Assembly: GCA_902767845.1 (NCBI GenBank)
Contig: CACXIV010000005.1
Span: 25,644 to 89,643, forward strand
Source: an uncultured Ruminococcus sp.
GTDB taxonomy: Bacteria > Bacillota > Clostridia > Oscillospirales > Acutalibacteraceae
Length of the DNA: 64,000 nt
Direction: 5' to 3'
A model generated the notes under the pieces. It saw nothing but the letters and a program-made list of their open reading frames with translations. It was not told the origin of the DNA and made no database searches. The number at the start of each line of letters is the position of its first letter. The first letter of the stretch is position 1. Positions 21,868-30,079 of this stretch are shown in pieces. A program made the position numbers and the translations under genes.

Positions 21868-23970
21868 TTATTTTTTTGTGCCCACGTCGGGGAGATCCTT
21901 GTTGCCGAGTCCGCGTTCGGTTCCGGAATACTTTGAATCCTTTACAAGAAATTCAAAGCCCTCCTCGCCCGAGCAATCGCCGACGATACCGCCGAAAAGA
22001 TTTTGGTAGATCGGTTTGTTGTCCTCGTCGAGATACATGTTTTCGTCGGGAGCGACGACCGTGATCGCGCAGTCGCAGCCGTCAATTACTATCCTTGCGT
22101 TCGGGTCGTTGACTGTGGACGCGTTTTTGGCTTCGTTTGATGTGGTGAGGAACATCCCCGTTCCGATCCTGCCGACTATGCCGCCCGCGATCCGTGAAAG
22201 CTCAAAGGATATAAGATCCTTTTCGTCGGTGCCGGTCGGATCCTCCGCCGGAGGAACATTTTTAAATTCGATACCGCCCGAGAAAGTGCATTTGGAAACA
22301 TTCACCGGACAGCCCGGAAGGTCGATGTTTCCGGTGATACCGCCAAGGTACGCGTTGCTGTTAGTGCCGTAAAGCTCCGCGGTGTTAGAGCAGCCGCTGA
22401 ACGAGAACGAGGTGGCGTCCTTGTTGACCTTTCCGCCGGGGGTCACCATCGCGCCCAAGATACCTCCGCCGACGTAATCCGTAGAAACCTTGGCCTTGTT
22501 TACAAGGTCGCTGAACCTGATATCCAGCGGTATCTCGCTTGAGTTGCAGTCCAGCTGGGTCCTTCCGCATATTCCTCCGGTGTACATCTCGCCCGAGATC
22601 AAGCCCTCGTTTATACATGAGGACAGCGTCAGTTTTCCGCTGTTCGCAAACAGAGCGCTTATGATGCCGCCGACAGAATAACCCGAGATATCCGCCGTGT
22701 TTACACATCCCGTTATGTCGATGCCGCCTTCTCCGGTCTTGTTGCAGGTGATGTTGACGTTCGAGGCTATTCCGGCCAATTGCTCGGAGTTCGAGACAAC
22801 ACCGCTGTTTTTGCAGTTTGAAACGGTTATGTTGTATTTGCTGTGGTCGAGCGTGACCGATCCGACGATACCGCCGGCGCCTTCGCTTCCGCCCGAAACC
22901 GCGCCGGTGTTGACGCAGTCCTTAACTACAGCTCCCTTGCTCATAAAATCGCCGCCGATGTTGCTGACGAATACGATGCCGGCGATACCGCCGCTTGTGC
23001 GCGATCCCGATACCGAGGCGCTGTTGGAGCAGTCGGAAACCGTGCCCTCGGAGTGCTTGCCGGTTATGCCTCCGGCGTGAGCGCTTCCTCCGGTGACGGA
23101 TATCTCGGAGCCGCTGTTGACGCAGTCGTTTATCTCGCCGGAATTTACGCCGGCTATTCCGCCGATCTGCGAGAAGGTTTGATCATCTTTTAAAATTCGG
23201 ACAGAGCCCTTAAATTCACATCCCGAAATTTTGCCCTTGTTATCTCCGGCGATACCGCCGATATCAGTTTCGTAACTGATCAGCTCCGCGTCGCAAACGC
23301 AGTTTTCGATCACGCCCTCAAAATAGCCCTCGCTTTTATTGTTGACGCCGGCGATACCTCCGGCGTTTTCCGCGTTGCCGGAAACCCAGATAAGCGATTT
23401 CTCGAGCTTTAGGTTTTTGATCGTTCCTTTGTTATCGCCGAACAGCCCGAACGCGCGGTTGGGGTCGTTTTTGTCGTTCGGATCACGTTCCTCGTTCAGA
23501 AACAGTCCCGATACAGTGTGGTTCCCTCCGTCGAACGTTCCCTCAAAGGAATGGCCGTAGCTGCCGTTCGCGATCGTCCGCCACGCGTATTGAGGCGGAG
23601 TTTTAGTCCAGTCGTCGCCGTCCCTGCGCTCGTTGATAACGATATCTCCGGTCAGGACATAACACGCCTTGCAAAACGGCTCAGCTTCCTTTGTGTCCTC
23701 AAGATTGCATTGCTGCGACAGATAGGCGAGCTCGGCGGCGTTTGAGATCTGATACGGATCGGCGCTTGTTCCGTCGCCTCCGGCAAACGCCGCGGCGGGT
23801 TGGATATAGGTGCGCGGTTCAGGGTTTCTTGCGAAATACTCAAACTTCGGCGCCGTTTCCTTCTCGGGATCGGCTTTTTGCGCGCCGTTTCCGCATCCGC
23901 TCAGGGTGACAGACGCGACGATAGAGCCGGCCAGAGCAATGGGAAGGGCGCGTTGAAATAATCGTTTCAT
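21868..23970 (-). CDS. GLUG-repeat surface lipoprotein
   Basis: The start ATG at 23970 is preceded by AAGGAG and begins a lipoprotein signal (MKRLFQRALPIALAGSIVASV, then TLSGC). The product is 700 residues. After an Ala/Lys/Glu linker, the chain consists of repeated units of 25-50 residues with the pattern GGIAG..., NSG or CVN.G.VSG, and ISGCEFKGS. This is the GLUG-type repeat that folds as a right-handed beta-helix, common in adhesins and surface proteins of gut bacteria. About ten or more units are present. No enzymatic residues are evident. An adhesive or glycan-binding role is a family-level guess. Confidence 0.82.
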   Translation of the reverse strand: MKRLFQRALPIALAGSIVASVTLSGCGNGAQKADPEKETAPKFEYFARNPEPRTYIQPAAAFAGGDGTSADPYQISNAAELAYLSQQCNLEDTKEAEPFCKACYVLTGDIVINERRDGDDWTKTPPQYAWRTIANGSYGHSFEGTFDGGNHTVSGLFLNEERDPNDKNDPNRAFGLFGDNKGTIKNLKLEKSLIWVSGNAENAGGIAGVNNKSEGYFEGVIENCVCDAELISYETDIGGIAGDNKGKISGCEFKGSVRILKDDQTFSQIGGIAGVNSGEINDCVNSGSEISVTGGSAHAGGITGKHSEGTVSDCSNSASVSGSRTSGGIAGIVFVSNIGGDFMSKGAVVKDCVNTGAVSGGSEGAGGIVGSVTLDHSKYNITVSNCKNSGVVSNSEQLAGIASNVNITCNKTGEGGIDITGCVNTADISGYSVGGIISALFANSGKLTLSSCINEGLISGEMYTGGICGRTQLDCNSSEIPLDIRFSDLVNKAKVSTDYVGGGILGAMVTPGGKVNKDATSFSFSGCSNTAELYGTNSNAYLGGITGNIDLPGCPVNVSKCTFSGGIEFKNVPPAEDPTGTDEKDLISFELSRIAGGIVGRIGTGMFLTTSNEAKNASTVNDPNARIVIDGCDCAITVVAPDENMYLDEDNKPIYQNLFGGIVGDCSGEEGFEFLVKDSKYSGTERGLGNKDLPDVGTKK

Positions 23971-24084
23971 AAATAATCTCCTTTTTTGTTTTTTACAGCG
24001 AATGTTCCGCTTAAAGTATATCAAAAAAGCAATAAACAATCAATATATTATCGTTGAAAAGTTATTTTGTATCGCGTCTTTTAG

Positions 24085-24113
24085 TGGACAAAACCGCGGA
24101 TATTTGATATGAT
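24085..24113 (+). promoter_or_regulatory. Promoter of the alpha/beta hydrolase gene
   Basis: TGGACA (24085-24090), 17-base spacer, TATGAT (24108-24113), 21 bases before the ATG. Confidence 0.7.
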
Positions 24114-24134
24114 AATCGGGAACGGAGTGATAAT

Positions 24135-24947
24135 ATGGAATACAGTCTCGGCGAGGTTCGGACAAAAGGCTTTACAATGGAATATATGAAATTCGGCTCG
24201 GGCGGCGGCACGCTCGTTATTTTGCCGGGGCTAAGCCTGACGAGGGTATTGCTCGCGGCTCCGGCGGTCGTCAGGCGCTACGAGCTTTTCGCGGAGGATT
24301 TTACCGTGTATCTGTTTGAGCGCCGCTCGGATCTGCCGAAAACGTATTCGGTCGAGGATATGGCGCGCGATACCGCGGACGCCATGGAGTCGCTCGGATT
24401 AAGCGGAGTCAACCTGTTCGGAGCGTCGCAGGGCGGAATGATCGCCATGCTGATCGCCGCAGAGCGGAGCGGACTTGTCAAAAAGCTCATTTTGGGCTCA
24501 ACCGCGCTTTGCGCCGACGAAAAGCGGATTGAAACGATAGGCGAGTGGGTAAGGCTCGCGAGATCGGGTGACAGGGAGTCGCTTTGTCTTTCGTTCGGCG
24601 AAAAGGTCTACCCGAGAGCGGTGTTCGAGGAGAACAGGGCGGCGTTTTCGGCGATGGCGAAAATGACGACCGACGGGGATATCGGGCGGTTCATCGTTCT
24701 CGCCGAGGGAACAAGGGGCTTCAGCGCGGAGGGCTTTGCGGACAAAATAACCTGTCCTGTCATGGTGATGGGCGACACCTCCGACGAGGTGCTCGGAGCG
24801 GAAGCGGCAAAGGAGCTTTGCGAAAAATTCAAGGGCAGAGACGGCTTTGAAAGCTGTATCTACAGCGGCTTTGGCCACGCCGCGTACGATACCGCGCCGG
24901 ATTTTCCGCGGAGGATGTACGACTTTATAAAAGAAAACAACACATAG
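24135..24947 (+). CDS. Alpha/beta-fold hydrolase
   Basis: This 270-residue soluble protein has the alpha/beta hydrolase layout. VILPGLSLTR is the oxyanion region. The nucleophile elbow GASQGG (Ser in NLFGASQGGMIAML) is at about residues 96-101. A probable acid lies in VMGDTSDEVLG, and the catalytic His is in GFGHAAYD near the C-terminus. The triad appears complete. RBS GGAGTG precedes ATG. Members include esterases, haloperoxidases and thioesterases, and the substrate cannot be told. It is transcribed alone and converges on the PFL gene across a shared terminator. Confidence 0.85.
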   Translation: MEYSLGEVRTKGFTMEYMKFGSGGGTLVILPGLSLTRVLLAAPAVVRRYELFAEDFTVYLFERRSDLPKTYSVEDMARDTADAMESLGLSGVNLFGASQGGMIAMLIAAERSGLVKKLILGSTALCADEKRIETIGEWVRLARSGDRESLCLSFGEKVYPRAVFEENRAAFSAMAKMTTDGDIGRFIVLAEGTRGFSAEGFADKITCPVMVMGDTSDEVLGAEAAKELCEKFKGRDGFESCIYSGFGHAAYDTAPDFPRRMYDFIKENNT

Positions 24948-24963
24948 CGGATATCGTAAAAAC

Positions 24964-24993
24964 GCCCCGTTCTGTCCTTGGACAGAACGGGGC
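24964..24993. terminator. Bidirectional terminator
   Basis: Perfect 14-bp stem GCCCCGTTCTGTCC / GGACAGAACGGGGC with a TT loop, between the converging hydrolase and PFL genes. Confidence 0.88.
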
Positions 24994-25006
24994 AATTTGC
25001 CGTGTA

Positions 25007-26368
25007 TCAGTTTTTGAGCGCCTGAAGCGGAGCGGGGATCCTTCCGCCGCGGTTGATGAACACCTCGGGCGAGCCTTCCCTTACGGGCATTACGGGACCC
25101 GCGCCGAGAAGTCCGCCGAATTCGAGCCTTTCGCCGGCTTTTTTGCCGATCGCGGGGATCAGGCGCACGGCGGTAGTCTTTGTGTTGACCATGCCGATAG
25201 CCGCTTCGTCGGCGATAATGGCGGAGATGGTTTCGGGCGTGATGTCGCCGGGGACAACGATCATGTCAAGGCCGACGGAGCATACCGCCGTCATCGACTC
25301 GAGCTTTGTTATGTCGAGCCTTCCGCTCTCTGCCGCGGCGATCATACCGGCGTCCTCCGAAACGGGGATGAACGCGCCGCTCAGTCCGCCCACGTGGCTG
25401 GACGCCATAACGCCGCCCTTTTTGACCGCGTCGTTGAGCAGAGCCAGCGCCGCCGTGGTTCCGTGGCAGCCGCAGGTCTCAAGTCCCATTTCCTCAAGGA
25501 TATAGGCTACGCTGTCGCCGACCGCCGGGGTGGGCGCGAGCGACAGATCCACGATCCCGAACGGAACGCAGAGCCTTTTGCTCGCTTCTCTGGCGACAAG
25601 CTGTCCCATCCTTGTTATCTTGAACGCCGTCCGCTTTACAAGATCGGCGATCTCGGTTATATCCTTGCCGCCGCCGTTTTTCGCCAAAGCCGCCCTGACG
25701 ACGCCGGGACCCGAAACGCCGACGTTGATCACGGTGTCGGCCTCTCCGACTCCGTGGAACGCGCCTGCCATGAACGGGTTGTCCTCGGGAGCGTTGCAGA
25801 ACACGACGAGCTTGGCGGCGCCGATGCAGTTTTTGTCCGCGGTGAGCTCAGCCGACTGCTTGACTATCCTGCCCATCATCTTGACGGCGTCCATGTTTAT
25901 GCCTGCCTTGGTCGAGCCGATATTGACCGACGAGCAGACAAAGTCGGTTTCGGCGAGCGCCTGAGGTATGCTTTCGATCAGCGCGTAATCTCCGCTCGCG
26001 AAGCCCTTTTGAACAAGCGCGGAATATCCGCCGATAAAGTTGACGCCGAGCTCCTTTGCCGCCTTGTCGAGCGCCCGGGCGAATTTTACTACGTTCCTGC
26101 TCTGACAGGGAGCGGCGACCATTCCTATCGGAGTGACCGATATCCTCTTGTGGATTATAGGGATACCGTACTCGCGCTCAATGTCCTCGCCGGTCTTTAC
26201 AAGCTCCTTCGCGCTGCGGCAGATCTTGTCGTAAACCTTGACGCAGGCTTTGTCGATATCCTCGTCGATGCAGTCGAGCAGCGAGATACCCATGGTGATG
26301 GTTCTCACGTCAAGGTTTTCGTTATCTATCATATTTATGGTTTCAAGTATATCCTTGGTTTCAAGCAT
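25007..26368 (-). CDS. PFL-family protein (DUF711, UPF0210)
   Basis: This 453-residue protein starts [20 protein letters not shown] and carries the conserved DIRTITMG-like motif (here [14 protein letters not shown]), matching the DUF711/UPF0210 family. Structural relatives are related to pyruvate formate-lyase, but the glycine-radical loop of true PFL is not present, and the reaction is unknown. In Firmicutes and methanogens it is nearly always the partner of a small ACT-domain protein, as here, 15 bases upstream in the same operon. The ACT protein may act as its ligand sensor; this is inference from conserved pairing. Confidence 0.92.
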   Translation of the reverse strand: MLETKDILETINMIDNENLDVRTITMGISLLDCIDEDIDKACVKVYDKICRSAKELVKTGEDIEREYGIPIIHKRISVTPIGMVAAPCQSRNVVKFARALDKAAKELGVNFIGGYSALVQKGFASGDYALIESIPQALAETDFVCSSVNIGSTKAGINMDAVKMMGRIVKQSAELTADKNCIGAAKLVVFCNAPEDNPFMAGAFHGVGEADTVINVGVSGPGVVRAALAKNGGGKDITEIADLVKRTAFKITRMGQLVAREASKRLCVPFGIVDLSLAPTPAVGDSVAYILEEMGLETCGCHGTTAALALLNDAVKKGGVMASSHVGGLSGAFIPVSEDAGMIAAAESGRLDITKLESMTAVCSVGLDMIVVPGDITPETISAIIADEAAIGMVNTKTTAVRLIPAIGKKAGERLEFGGLLGAGPVMPVREGSPEVFINRGGRIPAPLQALKN

Positions 26369-26383
26369 ATGTCTCGCCCCTTG

Positions 26384-26653
26384 TTATATTCTGTGCATGC
26401 TGTTGAAGATGTCCTCGTGCATGATGTGGATCTTTGTGTTCGTGCTGTCTCCGACGGCGTTCAGGTTTTCCCTGAGCTCGTCAAAGCCCACGGTGGATTT
26501 GTCGATCTCCACGAGCATTATCATCGCGAACATGTCCTGCAAAACGCTCTGGGTCACCTCTACAATGTTCACGCTCGCCTTGGCGCAGGCGTCGGAAACC
26601 TTTGCCAAAATACCAACGGCGTCCTTGCCGATAACAGTTATTACAGCTTTCAT
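26384..26653 (-). CDS. ACT-domain protein (UPF0237)
   Basis: This 89-residue protein is one ACT domain, a small-molecule-binding fold (MKAVITVIGKDAVGILAKVS, with a GKD..GI.A ligand turn). The family UPF0237 is regularly encoded directly before the DUF711/PFL gene, which follows 15 bases downstream. RBS GGAGG lies upstream. The likely role is to sense an amino acid or related metabolite and regulate its partner, inferred from the fold and synteny. A -10/-35 pair on the minus strand lies 45-73 bases upstream. Confidence 0.9.
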   Translation of the reverse strand: MKAVITVIGKDAVGILAKVSDACAKASVNIVEVTQSVLQDMFAMIMLVEIDKSTVGFDELRENLNAVGDSTNTKIHIMHEDIFNSMHRI

Positions 26654-26697
26654 CTTGACCTCCGTATTGTCGCGGGATACCGCGTTTTTTCCATATC

Positions 26698-26726
26698 ATT
26701 ATACTATTAAAGCCCGATAAAGTAAA
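26698..26726 (-). promoter_or_regulatory. Promoter of the ACT-PFL operon
   Basis: On the minus strand, TTTACT (26721-26726), 17-base spacer, TATAAT (26698-26703). A small CGCGG/CCGCG hairpin lies in the leader. Confidence 0.65.
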
Positions 26727-26764
26727 GAAGTATTTTTGCCGTGGTCAAAGTGCGGCTTATTTTA

Positions 26765-26793
26765 TTGACATTTTGCTTTATTTGGAGTACAAT
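26765..26793 (+). promoter_or_regulatory. Promoter of the FHA-FtsW/PBP operon
   Basis: Near-consensus TTGACA (26765-26770), 17-base spacer, TACAAT (26788-26793), back to back with the ACT-PFL promoter. Confidence 0.88.
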
Positions 26794-26834
26794 CTAATAT
26801 GTATAACTATCAAATAAAGAAGGAGGTCTGCGAA

Positions 26835-28511
26835 TTGTTTAATTTCGACGTCATATTTGATATAGGCGTGGTAGGGCTAAGGATACTAATGCCGATATAC
26901 GCGATCTTCATTGTGTATCAGTGCTACGCCGCGATGCGCCGCCGCAGACGTTCCGAAAAACCGCTCGTTACGCTTTTTAATACCCGTACCGGAGAGAGGA
27001 CTCCCGTTGTGCTTTGGGAAAACTCCATCGGCAGAGGAAAGGCGAACGATATCACCGTGGACGATCCGACGGTATCGCGCAATCACTGCGTGCTGCTCAG
27101 GCGAAAGGAAGGCTGGTTCGTTTCGGATATCGGCTCGACCGCCGGAACCTACGTGAACGGTCAGCTTGCCGAGGGACGGACCCAGGTGCTCGTAGACGAC
27201 TATATTAAGGTCGGCACGACCGAGTTCCGGCTTCTCAGGGGCGACGAGTATTATGACGAGATAAAATCGAGCTGGTTTTTTAAGAAGGTGAGCGACAAGC
27301 CCGCTATAAAGGCGTGGAAGCTCATGCTCATGGTGACGCTGTTCCATTTCTTTATGAGCATCGAGGCGATGTTCTGGAACGACGGAACAAACGTGCTTTC
27401 GCCGCTGATCATGTTCGGCGCGCTCGCCGCGGTCGAATGGGGCTTCTTTTCGATCTCGTACTTCGGGCTGAGGCGCGTCAGCTTTGAGCTTGAGGCGCTG
27501 GCGCTGTTTTTGACCGGAATAGGCGTCATGCTGCTGGTGCGGCAGGTCGAACGCTCCGCGTACGTCCAGCTTATCGCCGCCGTGGTGGGAATGATAATAT
27601 TCTGCGTCATTATCAAGCTGATAGAGAATCCCGATAAAATCAACAAATTCAGGATACCGCTGATGATAATCGCCGTGCTGCTGCTTTTGACGAGCATAGT
27701 TTTCGGCAAGGTCACAAAGGGCGCCGCCAACTGGATATACATCGGCTATATCTCGATCCAGCCCTCGGAGCTTGTAAAGGTAATATACATAGCTATCGGA
27801 GCCGGAGCGCTCGACGTCCTGCAAACGAAGCGGAACCTGATAGAGTTCATGATCTTCTCTGTGATCTGCGTTGGACTGCTCGCGCTTATGGGCGACTTCG
27901 GCACCGCGCTGATCTTCTTCATAACCTTCCTGCTTATCGCGTTTATGCGTTCGGGAGATTTCAAAACCATCATCCTCGCGCTCGCCGCGGCGGTGTTCGG
28001 CGTGACCTTCGTGCTGCGATTCAAGCCGTACGTCGCCGACCGCTTCAAGGCGTGGCGCCACGCGTGGGACTACGCTCAGGCGGAGGGCTATCAGCAGGTG
28101 CACGTGCTGACCTTCATAGCCAGCGGCGGGCTTTTCGGCGTCGGCATAGGCAACGGCTTCCTAAAACAGGTCGCCGCGTCGGAAAGCGACCTTGTGTTCG
28201 GACTTGTGGCTGAGGAAATGGGCGTTATCGTCGCGATCACCCTCGCGCTCGCTGTGGCGCTGCTCGTTATTTACGCGCGCGCGATCACAACGCGCAGCCG
28301 CAGCACATTCTATTCGATCTCCGCCGGATGCGCCGCCGGACTCCTTGTTGTCCAGCTTTCGCTAAACATCTTCGGCGCCACCGATATACTGCCGCTCACG
28401 GGCGTTACCTTCCCGTTTATAAGCTGCGGCGGTTCCAGCATCATGTCCTGCTGGGGACTCATAGCCTTTATCAAGGCTGCCGACGAAAGGACATACTCTT
28501 TAAAACGATGA
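26835..28511 (+). CDS. FtsW/RodA/SpoVE-family glycosyltransferase with N-terminal FHA domain
   Basis: The start TTG 26835 is chosen because GGAGG at 26822-26826 lies eight bases upstream; an in-frame ATG at 26799 falls almost on the transcription start. The 558-residue protein has a first membrane helix, then a forkhead-associated domain at about residues 50-145 (SIGRGKANDITVDDPTVSRNHC, then GSTAGTYVNG), then about ten membrane helices of the SEDS family. SEDS hallmarks include FGTALIFFITFLLIAF, AWDYAQAEGYQQVHVLTFIASGG and FPFISCGGSSIMSCWGL. SEDS proteins polymerise peptidoglycan from lipid II with a class B PBP, encoded next. FHA domains bind phosphothreonine, suggesting control by a Ser/Thr kinase. 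Confidence 0.9.
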   Translation: MFNFDVIFDIGVVGLRILMPIYAIFIVYQCYAAMRRRRRSEKPLVTLFNTRTGERTPVVLWENSIGRGKANDITVDDPTVSRNHCVLLRRKEGWFVSDIGSTAGTYVNGQLAEGRTQVLVDDYIKVGTTEFRLLRGDEYYDEIKSSWFFKKVSDKPAIKAWKLMLMVTLFHFFMSIEAMFWNDGTNVLSPLIMFGALAAVEWGFFSISYFGLRRVSFELEALALFLTGIGVMLLVRQVERSAYVQLIAAVVGMIIFCVIIKLIENPDKINKFRIPLMIIAVLLLLTSIVFGKVTKGAANWIYIGYISIQPSELVKVIYIAIGAGALDVLQTKRNLIEFMIFSVICVGLLALMGDFGTALIFFITFLLIAFMRSGDFKTIILALAAAVFGVTFVLRFKPYVADRFKAWRHAWDYAQAEGYQQVHVLTFIASGGLFGVGIGNGFLKQVAASESDLVFGLVAEEMGVIVAITLALAVALLVIYARAITTRSRSTFYSISAGCAAGLLVVQLSLNIFGATDILPLTGVTFPFISCGGSSIMSCWGLIAFIKAADERTYSLKR

Positions 28512-28564
28512 TCATCCCCCGGGCAAAGCCTGCCGGGAAATAAATTACAGAAAGGTTGGGGGCA

Positions 28565-29959
28565 TTGAAAAGAATACTTCGCAGAAGTACGCTTATACTG
28601 ATACTTGCCATCGCGTTTATCGGCGGGCTCGGGTTTTTCTCCGTCGAGCTGATAATGAACGCCGGCGACTGGGCAAACCAACCGTATAACGCCCATATCT
28701 CCGGCAACGGAGGCCTTGAACAGGCGGGCGCGATATATGACCGCTACGGCGCGCCGCTGGCGCAGACCGTCGACGGAAACCGCGTATATAATGAAAACAG
28801 CAGCATACGCAACAGCCTTTTGCACACCGTAGGCGACAACAGCCTGAATATCTCAACCGCTGTTCAGAGCAAATACCGCTCTCAGCTCACGGGCTACAAT
28901 CTGATCTGGGGACTAAATATGCCCCAGTCGCTCAGAGCCTCGCACGATATCACCCTGACCGTCGACGCGGACACCTGCGCGGCGGCGTATGACGTGCTCG
29001 CCTCCTACGGCAAAAAGGGCGCGTGCGTCGTTTATAACTACAAAACCGGAGAGGTCATCTGCTCCGTAAGCACACCGGGCTACGATCCGCAGGATCCTCC
29101 CGACATCACCCCGGAAAACGAGAGCGAGTACGACGGCGTATACCTCGACAACGTGCTTTCGTCGTCCTACATCCCCGGCTCGATATTCAAGCTCGTCACC
29201 GCCGCGGCGGCGATCGAGAACATCCCGGATATCTATGACCGCACATGGGAGTGCTACGGAAGCGAGGAGATCGGCGGAAGCGACATCACCTGCGTGGAAA
29301 GCCACGGCACGATCAATTTTGAGGAGGCTATGGCGCACTCCTGCAACATTGTTTTCGCGGAGCTCGCGGTCGAGCTCGGCTCAGAGAAAATGACTGCCAC
29401 CGCCGAGAAAATGGGAATCAACGCCACGTTTGTCGTTGACGACGTAAACACTGCCAAGGGGCATTACGACGTTTCAAAGGCAGATACGAACCAGCTCGCA
29501 TGGTCGGGCGTCGGCCAGTACAACGACGCGGTGAATCCAATACAGATGGCGATCATCTGCGGAGCGATAGCCAACGGCGGAAAATCGACCGCGCCCACAT
29601 ACATAAAGAGCGGCACCGGCGATCTGATGAAGCTGATCGGTCTGAACAAGGGCGACAGCAAGCAGCTTTTGAATCCCGACACCGCCCAAAAACTGAACGA
29701 CATCATGCGCTACACGATTACCGATTACTACGGCGACGACCTGTTCGGCAACCTGTCGGTATGCGCAAAGACCGGTACCGGCGAGGTAGGCGAGGATCAC
29801 AAGCCGAACGCGTGGATGGTCGGATATTCTCAGGATCAGGACTGTCCGCTGGCGTTCGCCTGCGTTGTAGAGGACGCGGGCTTCGGCTTTGAGTACGCTG
29901 GTCCCGTGGCTCAGGCGGCTATGAAGCAGGCCGCGGAGTCGCTCAGGACAAAGGGATAA
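28565..29959 (+). CDS. Class B penicillin-binding protein (transpeptidase)
   Basis: The start is TTG 28565; the alternative TTG at 28556 is too close to AAAGG. The 464-residue protein has an N-terminal membrane anchor (STLILILAIAFIGGLGFFSV), then a transpeptidase domain. SxxK is SIFK in SSYIPGSIFKLVTAAAAIEN, the second motif is SCN in MAHSCNIVFAE, and the third is KTG in CAKTGTGEV. It crosslinks peptidoglycan stems outside the membrane. It lacks the long N-terminal dimerisation domain and PASTA repeats of many division PBPs and resembles PbpA of actinobacteria, which pairs with a RodA/FtsW homologue in the same way. The SEDS gene lies 53 bases upstream. Confidence 0.9.
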   Translation: MKRILRRSTLILILAIAFIGGLGFFSVELIMNAGDWANQPYNAHISGNGGLEQAGAIYDRYGAPLAQTVDGNRVYNENSSIRNSLLHTVGDNSLNISTAVQSKYRSQLTGYNLIWGLNMPQSLRASHDITLTVDADTCAAAYDVLASYGKKGACVVYNYKTGEVICSVSTPGYDPQDPPDITPENESEYDGVYLDNVLSSSYIPGSIFKLVTAAAAIENIPDIYDRTWECYGSEEIGGSDITCVESHGTINFEEAMAHSCNIVFAELAVELGSEKMTATAEKMGINATFVVDDVNTAKGHYDVSKADTNQLAWSGVGQYNDAVNPIQMAIICGAIANGGKSTAPTYIKSGTGDLMKLIGLNKGDSKQLLNPDTAQKLNDIMRYTITDYYGDDLFGNLSVCAKTGTGEVGEDHKPNAWMVGYSQDQDCPLAFACVVEDAGFGFEYAGPVAQAAMKQAAESLRTKG

Positions 29960-30079
29960 TTGAAAACGGAAAATTTAGGATCGGCACCGTATTTATCCGA
30001 TTGATTTCTATACCCGACCGAAGTTTTCAATTATCAATCATTACGAAGTAATTAAGCACAGAAAGGATATATTTTTACT

